Positions 34,437-45,600 of a stretch of DNA of 64,000 bases are shown piece by piece. The stretch covers positions 204,699,178 to 204,763,177 of the forward strand of contig CM071599.1 of the NCBI GenBank assembly GCA_036435485.1, read 5' to 3'. Each line of letters opens with the position of its first letter. The first letter of the stretch is position 1. The position numbers and the translations under genes were made by a program. The notes under the pieces were generated by a model. The model was not told where the DNA came from. It did not search any database and worked only from the letters and a program-made list of their open reading frames with translations. This stretch comes from Saposhnikovia divaricata. Its lineage: Eukaryota > Streptophyta > Magnoliopsida > Apiales > Apiaceae.

Positions 34437-35572
34437 CCTCTATCTCTCTCTCCATCTCTCTCATCCCTTATCTCCCTGTACTCCCCTTCCCTTTCTCTCC
34501 CGCACATCTCTCTCCGCTCTCTCTCACTATCCATCTATTCATCTCTCCCTCCTCTGCGTCTCTCACTGCCCCTCTATTCTTTCCCCCGTCCATCCCTCTC
34601 TCTATCACGATGTCACCTCCACCACCAATCGGTGGTGGTTACCTCGCCTAGCACCCCAATCGACCCCCCCCCCCCCTTTAACAACACCTCACAACCCAAC
34701 ACATCCTCCTCCTAATCTCTCTTAAGCACCCACCATCTCCCTCCTTTTATCACTCCGGCCTCACCGTTTTCCCCTCACAATCCGATTCTCCCCCACCGGT
34801 CAAACACATCGACGAACACACAACCAAAACAACTTCCAACAAAACCATAAATGGGACTTTAAAATCGGAAAGAAAGAAGAAAAAGAAAAAAAAATATTTT
34901 TAACAAAACAAATAAGTAAACTTCCTGTGCTTACTTGGTTTTGTAGAGAGAAAAGAGTGAGTAAAATGTATAGACTGTTTGGTTTGGTTTCTGTTTTTGC
35001 AGAGAAGAAAAATGATGAAACCTGGGGGTTTTGGTTTTGCCGAAAATAAAAGAAAGACTAGCCTGTGTATATATGTTGGTTATAGGTTCTGTTTGTCATA
35101 TAATAAGCTCGGTTTTTCTGTTTATTAAAAAAATAAAAGGCACAACATGGGGACAAAACATGGGGGACAAAGTATCATGGAATTTTTAGTGCTCCATAAG
35201 TGGATAATTATTAAATTAAAAAAAATCAAAACATGGGAGACAAAAATAAATGATGAAAAAAATAAAATAAAAATAATGATCATGTTTATATTTAGTGCAA
35301 TGTTTGGTGAAAAGAGTTCGTTCTCCCCCGCTGGCTAATTAAAACGAGACTCTAATTTCAACCCAAAACTAAAATTTTATTTTTCCTAATTTTAGTAAAT
35401 ACCAAATAAATATAATTAAATAGATATAATATAATTTTACTTAAATATGAATATATAAAATTTTGAAATTTTACAAAAAAAATGCGCTAATTAAAATATA
35501 CTAGTGCATCACTCGTAAATAAAATTTAAATATCGAGTAGGAAAATTATTTCGAAATTTCGCGGTTATTACA
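31877..35572 (-). repeat. Tekay 5' LTR (right on the plus strand)
   Basis: 3696 bp, the partner of 23593-27293. The CT run is shorter here (about 34380-34435), as expected for a mutable microsatellite. Confidence 0.95.
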
Positions 35573-35577
35573 GAAGG

Positions 35578-36101
35578 GTTTTTTATTTTCAGGAGAGAAT
35601 GAAAGATTAAAGGGATATTGAATAAGTCTGAACAAGTCTCTAGGCGTTAAATAGAGAGGGGTAAGTAACGAAGTAGGTAAACGCTTCGTATTCTGGTTTT
35701 TAATGGTTACAGGTAAACGCTTCGTATTCTGGTTTTTAATGGCTCCAGGTATTTTAAGAGAGTGTTATTTGATTTTTTTTTAAAAAAAATCAAATATTTT
35801 ATTGTTATATTCACAAATACACTTCTTAAAAATACGAGCATGTGACCCACTCACCCATTACTGTGTTCCACTCACCCATTATTGTGTCCCACTCACACAT
35901 TAATCTAGGAATTGTTGAGTGTTTGAATACATAAAAGATTGAGTTTTAATTTTTAATTACAACTCTAATTACTTTTGTGTACAAACGATTGTGTTTTACT
36001 TTTTACATCTCACAGTTCTCTCACTTTTCACTTGGGCATTTTCGCAAACACCTTTCCTACATACACTTTTCTTCGTGATTTCTTGCAAATTTCTTGATTC
36101 A
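35578..36101 (+). other. Sirevirus spacer before ORF3
   Basis: It holds a near-perfect direct repeat of about 32 bp (GGTAAACGCTTCGTATTCTG at about 35672 and 35712). It also has three copies of about 21 bp with CCCACTCACCCATTA-like text at 35850-35905. No gene is seen in it apart from the leader of ORF3. Confidence 0.8.
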
Positions 36102-36636
36102 ATGGCTTCTAAACCATTCACTGTTCTTGGTCTACGTTTTGTCCCTAACAATTATGCGGCTCCACTCCATCATGAACGTGTTCCAAAAGCGTTTCATCTT
36201 ATGCAGAATTTCTTGAGAGACTCAGAGATTGGACAAGCTCTGGTTGAACCTGGTACTCTCTCTGCATCTCAAATTGCCACTTTTTGGCAAAACTCGGTCT
36301 ATGTGGATGGAGGAGAGAATGGGACTCCTAACATCATCTTCACTTATGAAGAACAAGAGTTTGTGATTACTCCACAAACTGTCAGAGATACGATGGGGTT
36401 TGATACACATACATCTTATACTTATGTTGCTGAACCTCAATTGAGACAGATGCTACAGGAGATAGGTTACATGGAATCTCTTGACAAGCTTGGCAGTGTA
36501 AAGAGGCCTAATCTCAGGAAGGAATGGAATTTTTTCTTTGATTGCATTACAAGGACATTCCAGAAGAAGGTCACTAATTGGGATGCTATTCCAATGGACA
36601 GTCTAAAAATCGGGTATTCTCTACTTTATGGTAGTA
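36102..36636 (+). pseudogene. Sirevirus ORF3 (envelope-position ORF), 5' part
   Basis: The frame opens at ATG 36102 (MASKPFTVLGLRF) and is clean for 178 codons up to the Athila insertion at 36637. Its continuation is at 48549. It lies downstream of pol in the place where Sireviruses carry their so-called envelope-like ORF. I see no signal peptide or membrane segment, so an envelope function is only a positional label. Possible in-frame upstream codons exist back to 35991, but the ATG at 36102 starts the conserved-looking part. Confidence 0.75.
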
Positions 36637-38237
36637 TGTTAGCACAAAATCACGCAAGCGTACGTGTTCACAAGTAATATAGAATGAAGTAGAGTTCGTT
36701 CCCACAGAGATTGTATAATTTATTTCTTGTACCTAAGCATCAATGTATGATTATCGTTCAATGCTAAGACAATAAGCAAATTGGTTTTGATTATCTAAAA
36801 TTAACTAATAAGAATTAATTAACAACTAAATTAATAACTAATTGATTTCAAATTACTTATGAGATGAAAAACATGGGATCCTAACTTCAATACAAACTTC
36901 CTTTAGAGATCATGCCCTTTTATCAACACATGTGGTGGTTACGATAACTAATCGGACAACACGAAATAAGTATACGCTACCTTTCAGTACACGCACACCA
37001 ATCTACACAATATCCACAAAAGATAGAAATCATGCAGGCACCAGTTATGCTTAGACCCTATATGTCTATAGAATTTGAAAGCATAATGGTTGAAGATCAA
37101 GTATCCATAAGATTACATAAGGTAGCATGAGACGGTTAGAAACACACCACAAACATGAATAACATTCATGGACTTATGCTAGCATGGCAAGTTCTAAATC
37201 AAAAGATTCACTGTCGCTTCACTTAAGATTAACAAGATAGATGTTAGCTACGCATCTATATGAATTAAATACAACCATGCAAGGATATCGTAAATTCACC
37301 ACACATATATCAAGTTAGGCAATCAACATCTAAATTCCGTAAGTAAATCCGCTAGGACCCCATGACGGCGATTAGTTCATAATCGATCCGTTCGTCATCA
37401 TGGGGTTTGATGAAAACATGATAAAGATGAAGATAATAATAATGAATAAACCAATGTTAACAAAGTTATGGAACAAAATCGAGTAATGCTCAAGCATCCA
37501 AAAGATACGCCTAGTAAGAATACAAGAAAACTATGTCTAGATCTTCTTGTTGTCACGATCCTCGCCTTGGCTTCTCAATCTCGTACTAGAAAGTGTGTAT
37601 GTAATACGAAGTAATCTGATCTCTGGTGTTGGTGTGTTAAATCTGACCCCCAAGCATGTGTATTTATAGCTCAATATTGCCTCTTCTCCAAACAATTGCC
37701 GTTCTTGAAAAGGAATTGAATTTGACAATTTCCATCTTTAAATATGATATAGATTGCAACTTCCCTTGTCAAATAAGGCTTCTGGACTATTCCCACCGTC
37801 CAAGATTATTTCCATGACGAATAGGAGAAGAAAACGGCAACTTTCCTCTTTGAAATCAGATTTGGAACAGTTTCTGGCGGCACAGTTTCACCATAGCGCG
37901 GTCGCGCTGTCCTGTAGTGTAAATATAGCGCGGTCGCGCTCCCTCAATTCTGACAATTCACTTAGCGCGGTCGCGCTCTCTTCCAGTAATAACATAGCGC
38001 GGTCGCGCTGTATACATTCTGTTTCTGCAGACTTTTTGTTAGGGCCTATTTCTCCACGCACCGTTTTACATCACGACCGGCTTCTGTTCCAAAAGCAACA
38101 AACACCATAAACACCTGCAAAAACTATATTCCTGCACAAACTCCATAAAACATGTTAAACCACACAAATACTCGAGAATTCAGCGATCAATTCAAGCCAA
38201 AATAGAATGATCCAAATGGATAAAAATTCACTTATCA
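36637..38237 (-). repeat. Athila 3' LTR (left on the plus strand)
   Basis: Plus-strand borders are TGTTAGCAC and CACTTATCA. It contains four copies of AGCGCGGTCGCGCT at 37895, 37927, 37964 and 37996. Confidence 0.95.
37895..38009. repeat. Four AGCGCGGTCGCGCT hairpin motifs
   Basis: Starts are 37895, 37927, 37964 and 37996, with 32, 37 and 32 bp spacing. Each is AGCGCG-GT-CGCGCT, an inverted repeat with a 2-base loop. The same set lies in the other LTR at about 48206-48320. Confidence 0.95.
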
Positions 38238-38250
38238 CACCCCCAAACTT
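38238..38250 (-). promoter_or_regulatory. Polypurine tract of the Athila element
   Basis: On the minus strand AAGTTTGGGGGTG directly precedes the 3' LTR, preceded in turn by TTGAGGACAAGCATCGG. Confidence 0.85.
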
Positions 38251-39710
38251 GAACCGATGCTTGTCCTCAAGCATAAACAGATACAAATATATACAACTAA
38301 TTAGTACCACTTCCGTAGGTGATCACGGATGCATTTAGCATATGCAACAAGCCCTTTAAACCCCTAGGCAGCCCTAGTGGACGAGTAAGGTCTCGTGAGG
38401 GCCTATAGCGAATGTACCCACAAAATCCAACTGACACAAACGACTCAAACAATGCAATGCATGAATGAATGCAACTAAATATGAATGCAAAGGATCCCCT
38501 CAAACTAACCAACACCACTTAGCAAGCAAATATCTCCAAGAATGCAATCAATCCAAACAGAGCTCGACTAAATTCCGGTATACTAACAATACATGATCAG
38601 AACGTGCGTGTGTGCAATGCTCGACAGATATACTCCCAAACTGGATCAAAATCATACATATTCTTTTCCAAGACAATCACAGGGTTATAAATAGAATGAA
38701 CGTTAAACTCAAGATCACTTCAGATACACCTCTATACTCCTCTAAAGTAGACAGAAATTCATGCTTTATTATGACTCAAACACAATATGTACACAACACA
38801 CATGCTTAATTGATCGTGCAATGGATGAGACCCCTAAAGGCTTATACAATAATACCCATGTAGCGAGCGTTGGGTTAGTGGATCCCAGACTATAAAAGCC
38901 TTAGGTCACTAGGCACAAAGTCCCCAAGAACTTAATTGCTCGAGTATTAAAGAGCTCACCCTGATCAATTCTGCATACTCAAACTCTCACAACCTCTTTT
39001 TTTTTTCTCTTTTTTTTTTTTCTCTTTTTTTTCTTTTTTTCTTTTTTTTTCTTGCATTTTTTCTCTTTTTTTTTCGTTCACATGGAATCTGGAATGAGAA
39101 TTCTCAATTCCAACCCTAGACTACTCATAAACATGAGCCGGCTACTAGCCAATTGACGCCTAGCCAACAAATACAAACACAAACATATTAGCATGAAATT
39201 TCTGTTTTCCCCCAAACTTGTATTTTGGTGTTCCTTAATCATCAAGAGAATAAAACAAATTCTATCGATAAACAAGTGATTAAATCCTAAATCCAAACAA
39301 GCATGACGCAACCTAGTCCAAGAGCAAACGACGAGACTGTGTAAAAAATTTTATTCATGAAACATGCATGTCAATTTCAACAAAATTTAAAATCAGCCCT
39401 CTGTTCATCCTTTTCACACTCACATCAACATCTACCTACCTTATGGCATCAGCTTATTATAAGGGATCATGAAAAATGCATGTAATGCAACTATATGAAC
39501 TCACATACAAAACTCGACACACATGCAAACAGAATGCTCTATATGACAGGTATCATGCATGAAACTAAACTACACATACAAATATGATGCAATATGAATT
39601 CCTACATGCCACAAATATATCACAACAACTACTAATTCCCAAATCCACCCCCAAACTTAAAATTTCCAATGCCCTCATTGGAAGTAAATAAGGGAAAAGT
39701 AGAAACATAC
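38251..39710 (-). other. Athila 3' untranslated region
   Basis: There is no supported gene. A long T/C-only tract at 38996-39075 (A/G-rich on the coding strand) is the main feature. Small open frames here are not supported. Confidence 0.7.
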
Positions 39711-40829
39711 CTACTGACCACCTGGACCACCCTCCTGAGGAGGAGAATCCGGCGGAGGATAGACTCCATGTGCCCCAAAAACAGGCCAATCCACCTGCAC
39801 TCCACTGGCAGCAAAAGCAGTGCCCAGCGCCTGAGTCAACTCCTGTGCAAAACGGCTCTGAGAATCATACATAGCATCCATGCGGCGCATCAACCTTCTA
39901 TACTGAGAGGCAACAGGAACATCCTCGGGAACCTGTGGTGGTGGAACAGCACCAGCAACCTGATAACCCAAACCCCTAGGATGTGGAACGCCGCCCGGCC
40001 ACTCCACCATCCTCGCAATAGTCCCAGAATCAATAGCACCACTCGGCAACTGTATCGGCTCATCCTCAGCCCATCTCACTCCCACCGCCATACACAAACC
40101 AGTAACCACCGAACCATATGGAATCCCCCCTGTAGTACTAGCTCTCAAAAACCTCAAGATATTTTGGTTAATCATATAACCAATGTCAATATAAAAACCA
40201 TTCAGAATCGCCCACAGCAAAATACCTCTCTCCACATTCACCTCGTGCTGATGTGTGGTAGGCAACAAGTTAGCACAGATAAACAAATTCCATGCTCGAG
40301 CATACCTGTTCAACGCAGAAGTAGGGAAATGCAAGTGCTCATTACTCCCTGGCTTCATCTTCCACACAGTACCAGGCACACACAACCTAGTCACAATAGC
40401 ATCCAAGTCAACTTCTGTCCTGGACTTAAAAGTCCAATCCTCAGCACCTGCAGGTCTGGCAGGAAAAGCAAGCAAACGGCTGATGGCAGGCGGTGTGTAG
40501 TCCACTGTCAAACCCCTAACCACTGAATAACCATTCCGTTCAGCCTTCGCATTCGCATAGAACTCGCGAACAATAGACAACGGAATATCCATAGCCAACT
40601 GACAAATAGGCTCCCAACCTCGCAATTGAATCATCGCCACCAGATCTCCATCAGACGGACCAGCTAAAAACATCCTATCTTTGATTACCGTCTTTGACAT
40701 CAACCTGTTATACTCCGTCCGGGCCTCCACAGAAACAAACTTTTCCCCGGGTCCCTCCGAACTAGAATCGGAATCAGATGAATGATGTCCACTAGAACCA
40801 CCAGCAAAACGAGTCCTTTTCGGAGCCAT
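39711..40829 (-). CDS. Athila envelope-position ORF, 372 aa
   Basis: An intact frame from ATG 40829 to a stop at 39711 lies downstream of pol, where Athila elements carry their extra ORF. It begins with a basic segment and an acidic serine stretch (HHSSDSDSSSEGPGEK). The core contains DIPLSIVREFYANAKAERNG, followed by YSVVRGLTVDYTPPAISRLL. This pattern is typical of the plant transposon-associated domain found in many Athila ORFs and related to the Arabidopsis ATHILA ORF-1 family. The C-terminus is rich in proline and glycine. No signal peptide or clear membrane span is visible, so an envelope role is not supported by sequence. Confidence 0.75.
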   Translation of the reverse strand: MAPKRTRFAGGSSGHHSSDSDSSSEGPGEKFVSVEARTEYNRLMSKTVIKDRMFLAGPSDGDLVAMIQLRGWEPICQLAMDIPLSIVREFYANAKAERNGYSVVRGLTVDYTPPAISRLLAFPARPAGAEDWTFKSRTEVDLDAIVTRLCVPGTVWKMKPGSNEHLHFPTSALNRYARAWNLFICANLLPTTHQHEVNVERGILLWAILNGFYIDIGYMINQNILRFLRASTTGGIPYGSVVTGLCMAVGVRWAEDEPIQLPSGAIDSGTIARMVEWPGGVPHPRGLGYQVAGAVPPPQVPEDVPVASQYRRLMRRMDAMYDSQSRFAQELTQALGTAFAASGVQVDWPVFGAHGVYPPPDSPPQEGGPGGQ

Positions 40830-41424
40830 TACACAATCTCAAACAAGCAGAAAATATGAACAAATAGCAACCCACAACAACCTCACAACACTTATCCCAA
40901 AATACGCAACTACAAATCCGAATAATCAAGAAAAATCAAGAAATTACCCACAACGAATCTGTAAGAGAAGTAACACTGCGAATCCAGCCTCCAATCGATG
41001 AAAGAACACGAATTCCAAAGCTCCAAAATTGTGGTTTTAGGGTTTATGGGTGTATGTATGTATATGTATATAAGAGATGTATAAAAATTTTGGGTGAGAT
41101 ATAGGGTATGATTAACCACGAAATTGGGAATTATAAACTGATCAGAAGTGTTTTTGGGCTGGGTTTAGGGTTGGAAATCGGAATTTGGGCTAAAAAAACT
41201 GCTCCGAAAATCTCTCTGCAATTCCAGAGTTCGACCTAGCACGGTCGCGCTATATATGTACTACCAGGCAGCGCGGTCGCGCTGTCCCAATTTATTTATT
41301 TATTTTTTATTATTTTTTTTTTTAAGATGAAGATACAAAAATTATACAATAATAATAATATCACATGGGTTGCCTCCCACGAAGCGCTTGTTTAACGTCA
41401 TTAGCTTGACGTGCTGCTCGGTCG
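40830..41424 (-). other. Athila spacer between pol and the extra ORF
   Basis: No gene. It contains two more copies of the AGCGCGGTCGCGCT motif at 41238-41251 (one mismatch) and 41270-41283, and a T-rich run at 41288-41325. Confidence 0.8.
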
Positions 41425-42606
41425 TTACGTTTCTGCCAAATCCACGGAATCTGTTTCACGAACCACTGGATCACCTGTAAAATAATGTTTCAACCGCTGA
41501 CCATTCACCTTGAACGCCAAATCAGGTGACTTTTCAAAAATCTCAACGGCTCCATGCGGAAATACGGTTTTAACAGTGAACGGCCCTGACCATCTTGACT
41601 TAAGCTTCCCAGGAAAAAGCTTGAGGCGCGAATTAAACAACAAAACCAACTGACCAGGCACAAAGACCTTAGGAATCAACTTCTTATCATGCCACCTCTT
41701 CACCTTCTCCTTATAAATCTTGTGGTTCTCATACGCCTGAGATCGAAATTCCTCTAACTCATTCAACTGCAATAACCGTTTCTCACCAGCTGCTCTAATA
41801 TCAAGATTCAACTTCTTAATCGCCCAAAAAGCTTTATGTTCCAACTCCACTGGTAGATGACATGCTTTTCCAAAAACTAACTGATACGGAGACATTCCCA
41901 AAGGTGTTTTGTAAGCTGTTCTATAGGCCCAAACAGCTTCATCTAACTTCAAGGACCAATCCTTCCTCGACGGATTCACCACCTTTTCTAGAATTCTCTT
42001 GATTTCACGATTAGATACCTCCGCTTGACCGTTTGTCTGGGGATGATATGCTGTAGCTACACGATGTGTCACCCTATACTTCGCCAACAATGCAGTGAAT
42101 TGACGATTACAAAAGTGAGTCCCCTCATCACTGATAATAGCTCGCGGAGTTCCAAAACGCGTAAAGACCTGTTTATGCAGAAAGTTCAGCACCACCTTAG
42201 CATCATTGGTTGGTAAGGCCTTCACTTCAACCCACTTAGAGACGTAGTCCACAGCTAGCAAGATGTACTGATTATTACAAGACGAAACAAAGGGTCCCAT
42301 GAAATCAATACCCCATACATCAAAGATCTCTACCTCAAGGAGCATATTAAGAGGCATCTCATTCCTCCTAGAAATATTACCAACTTTCTGACAGCGATCA
42401 CATCTCAACACAAATTGATGAGCATCCTTAAAAACTGTAGGCCAAAAGAAACCTGCCTGAAGAACACGAGCTGCTGTCTTCTCTCCACCATAATGACCTC
42501 CATAAACAGTGGAATGGCAATCTCGCAATACACTTTCAGTCTCGCTATAAGGAATGCAACGTCGAATAATCTGATCAGCACCCTGTTTGAACAAATACGG
42601 CTCGTC
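41425..42606 (-). CDS. pol: Athila integrase part of gag-pol
   Basis: It follows the nonsense codon at 42607-42609 in the same frame. A zinc-binding HHCC segment (HSTVYGGHYGG, CDRCQKVGN), then the catalytic core: GIDFMGPF, IISDEGTHFCN and NGQAEVSNREIKRIL supply the D, D and E residues. The C-terminal region has SRWSGPFTVKTVFPHGAVEI, the GPF-type module. It ends at 41425 without further breaks. All catalytic residues are present. It can be expressed with the rest only if the stop is read through. Confidence 0.9.
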   Translation of the reverse strand, partial: DEPYLFKQGADQIIRRCIPYSETESVLRDCHSTVYGGHYGGEKTAARVLQAGFFWPTVFKDAHQFVLRCDRCQKVGNISRRNEMPLNMLLEVEIFDVWGIDFMGPFVSSCNNQYILLAVDYVSKWVEVKALPTNDAKVVLNFLHKQVFTRFGTPRAIISDEGTHFCNRQFTALLAKYRVTHRVATAYHPQTNGQAEVSNREIKRILEKVVNPSRKDWSLKLDEAVWAYRTAYKTPLGMSPYQLVFGKACHLPVELEHKAFWAIKKLNLDIRAAGEKRLLQLNELEEFRSQAYENHKIYKEKVKRWHDKKLIPKVFVPGQLVLLFNSRLKLFPGKLKSRWSGPFTVKTVFPHGAVEIFEKSPDLAFKVNGQRLKHYFTGDPVVRETDSVDLAET

Positions 42607-45600
42607 TCATCGGTACCACTTCACATCATGTAAGAACTTCTTCCTTTGAGCATAAGTTAAATCAGGAGGAATGATGTCACTAACAAGATAGTTCACAAAA
42701 TCTGCAAACCATGGCTCTTCCACTTGTACCCCTAAAAGCTGCTCATCTGGAAAAGATTCATTAATCAAAGATTTAGCCTGTGAATTTTTTCCTTGGTCTT
42801 CCAACCTCGAAAGATGATCTGCTACCTGGTTTTCAGTTCCTTTTCTGTCTTTAATCTCCACATCAAATTCCTGAAGCAATAAGACCCATCGAATCAACCT
42901 AGGCTTCGAATCCTTCTTTGTCATCAAATATCTGATAGCCGCATGGTCTGTGTAGACAATGACTTTCGTGCCAAGTAAATAGGCTCGAAACTTCTCAAAT
43001 GCATAAACCACAGCCAAAAGCTCCTTTTCCGTGGTGGTGTAGTTCAACTGTGCGTCATTAAGGGTTTTACTAGCATAGTAAACCACATGAAATATTTTCT
43101 CCTTTCTCTGACCAAGAACAGCACCAACGGCATAGTCACTAGCATCACACATTAGCTCGAATGGCTCACTCCAATCTGGTGCAGTAATAACAGGTGTGGT
43201 AGTCAACTTCTTCTTCAAAAGCTCGAAAGCATCAAGACAAACTTCATCAAAATTGAAAGGAACATCTTTCTCCAAAAGATTGCACAAGGGTTTAGAGATC
43301 TTCGAAAAATCCTTTATGAACCGACGATAGAACCCTGCATGACCAAGAAAGTTGCGAATGCCTCTAACAGAGATCGGAGGAGGAAGCTTCTCTATAGTGT
43401 CAATTTTTGCTTTGTCCACCTCGAGTCCCTTACTAGAAACCTTGTGCCCAAGAATGATCCCTTCTTGCACCATAAAGTGACATTTTTCCCAATTCAGCAA
43501 CAGATTAGTCTCCACACATCTCTTCAAAACCAGACCAAGATTATGTAAGCACTCGTCATATGAAGAACCAAACACTGAGAAATCATCCATGAAAACTTCC
43601 ACATTGATACCAATCATGTCTGAAAAGATAGCCATCATACACCTCTGAAAAGTGGCTGGAGCGCCACACAGTCCGAACGGAACTCGTCTGAATGCAAAGG
43701 TGCCAAAGGGACATGTGAATGTAGTCTTCTCTTGATCCTCAGGTGCAATGCAAATCTGATTATATCCAGAATATCCATCAAGAAGACAATAGTACTCGTG
43801 GCCTGCCAACCTGTCTAACATCTGATCCACAAACGGAAGAGGAAAGTGGTCTTTTCTCGTGGCTTTGTTCAACTTGCGATAGTCCATGCAAACTCTCCAC
43901 CCTGTAACGGTGCGTGTAGGGATGAGCTCGTTCTTCTCATTAGCAACAACTGTCATACCCCCCTTCTTCGGCACACACTGTACCGGACTCACCCAAGAAC
44001 TGTCTGAAATAGGGTAGATAATACCAGCATCAAGCCACTTCAAGATTTCCTTCTTCACCACTTCCTTCATAATAGGATTGAGACGACGCTGTTGCTCCAC
44101 AGTAGGCTTGCAATTCTCCTCTAGCAGAATTTTATGCATGCAATACGAAGGACTGATGCCTTTGATGTCTGCTATAGTCCATCCAATAGCTGTCTTGAAC
44201 TGTCTCAGTATCCTCAAAAGCTTCTCCTCTTCACTATCTGTCAAGTTAGCGGCAATGATAACAGGCAAAGTAGATGCTTCTCCCAAAAAGGCATACCTCA
44301 AATGCTCTGGTAGCTGTTTAAGCTCAAGTGTAGGAGCTTCCTCAATAGATGGTTTGAGACGACTTTGTGACTTTTTAAGCTCCTCCAGCCCAAGTGACTC
44401 AACTGGCACTTCAAAATTCTTTCTCCACGGAATTGCCCTTAACTGCTGAATTTGCTCTTCTCTATCTTCATCTTCAACTACAGAATCTCCTAACAAAGCT
44501 CTCTCTAATGGATCAGCCAACAGTAACTGATCAAAGTTCAACTTCACTGACGACTCCACCAAGTCCACCTGACAACATTCCTCATCATCTGAAGGTAGCT
44601 TCATTGCATTGAAAACATTGAAGGTAACATCCTGATCTTGCACCCGCATCGTAAGCTCCCCCTTCTGAACATCAATCAAGGTACGGCCCGTAGCTAGAAA
44701 AGGTCGTCCTAAGATGATAGGAATCTTCTTATCTTCTTCAAAATCAAGAATCACAAAATCTGCTGGAAAGATGAGTTTATCAACCTTGACCAAAACATCC
44801 TCAACGATACCCCTCGGATATGTAATAGAACGATCAGCTAACTGTAGAGAGATGTTGGTAGGTTTAGGATCTGGAAGACCAAGCTGCATGAAAACTGACA
44901 ATGGCATGAGATTGATACTAGCACCCAAATCACACAAACACTTGCTGAAAGACAAATTCCCAATGGTGCACGGAATAGTGAAACTGCCTGGATCCTTTAG
45001 CTTCGGTGGTAGCTTTTGCTGTAAAACGGCACTGCACTCTTCTGTTAATGCTACTGTATCCAATTCTTCAAGTTTCAACTTCTTTGAGAGAATACCTTTC
45101 ATAAACCTTGCATAGCTCGGCATCTGCTCCAATGCTTCAGCAAAAGGGATATTGATTTGAAGCTTTTTGAATACCTCCAGAAACTTGCCAAACTGTCTGT
45201 CATTCTTCTGCTTCTTCAATCTACCAGGATATGGAGAAGGGGGAAAGATTTTCACGTTCTCTGTAGACTGCTTTGGAGAAACTTCCTTAGCAGAATTTTT
45301 AGGATTCTCCACCTCGCTAACCAACTGCTCAGCTACTCTATCAGTCTGGACTTGCTCCTTATCTGCAGTAGGTGCCACATGTTGCTCTTGAACTTCTTCT
45401 TCTTCAATGGCTGAATTTTGATTACCCGTCACCTTACCCGATCTCAAAGTAACTGATTTGACATGCTCTTTGGTTTCCCTTTTGCCTGGATTGGCTTCAG
45501 TGTCACTCGGAAGAACTCCAGATGGTCTGTTCAACAGAGCACTAGCAAGCTGCCCGATCTGACTTTCCATGATCTTCGTAGATGCCCCCTGACTTTTTAC

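Larger units (their letters stand above)
23593..35572 (-). mobile_element. Tekay/Del chromovirus (Ty3/gypsy), defective
   Basis: Two 3.7-kb LTRs beginning TGTAAC on the plus strand flank a 4.6-kb interior, with a perfect target duplication GAAGG at 23588-23592 and 35573-35577. Pol lies on the minus strand and ends in a chromodomain, which with the long LTR and iMet-type primer site points to Tekay. Gag, protease and the start of RT are missing. By eye the LTRs differ at about 1 percent. Confidence 0.9.

Noticed and set aside
37895..38009. The regularly spaced AGCGCGGTCGCGCT units as a CRISPR array
   Set aside because: The units are 14 bp, the spacers are short and identical between the two LTRs, and the host is a plant.
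39669..40526. A 285-codon plus-strand frame overlapping the Athila extra ORF
   Set aside because: It is antisense to an intact conserved ORF and its composition (His/Ser/Thr/Arg rich, no domain) is that of a shadow frame. It would need conservation in sister copies to be taken seriously.
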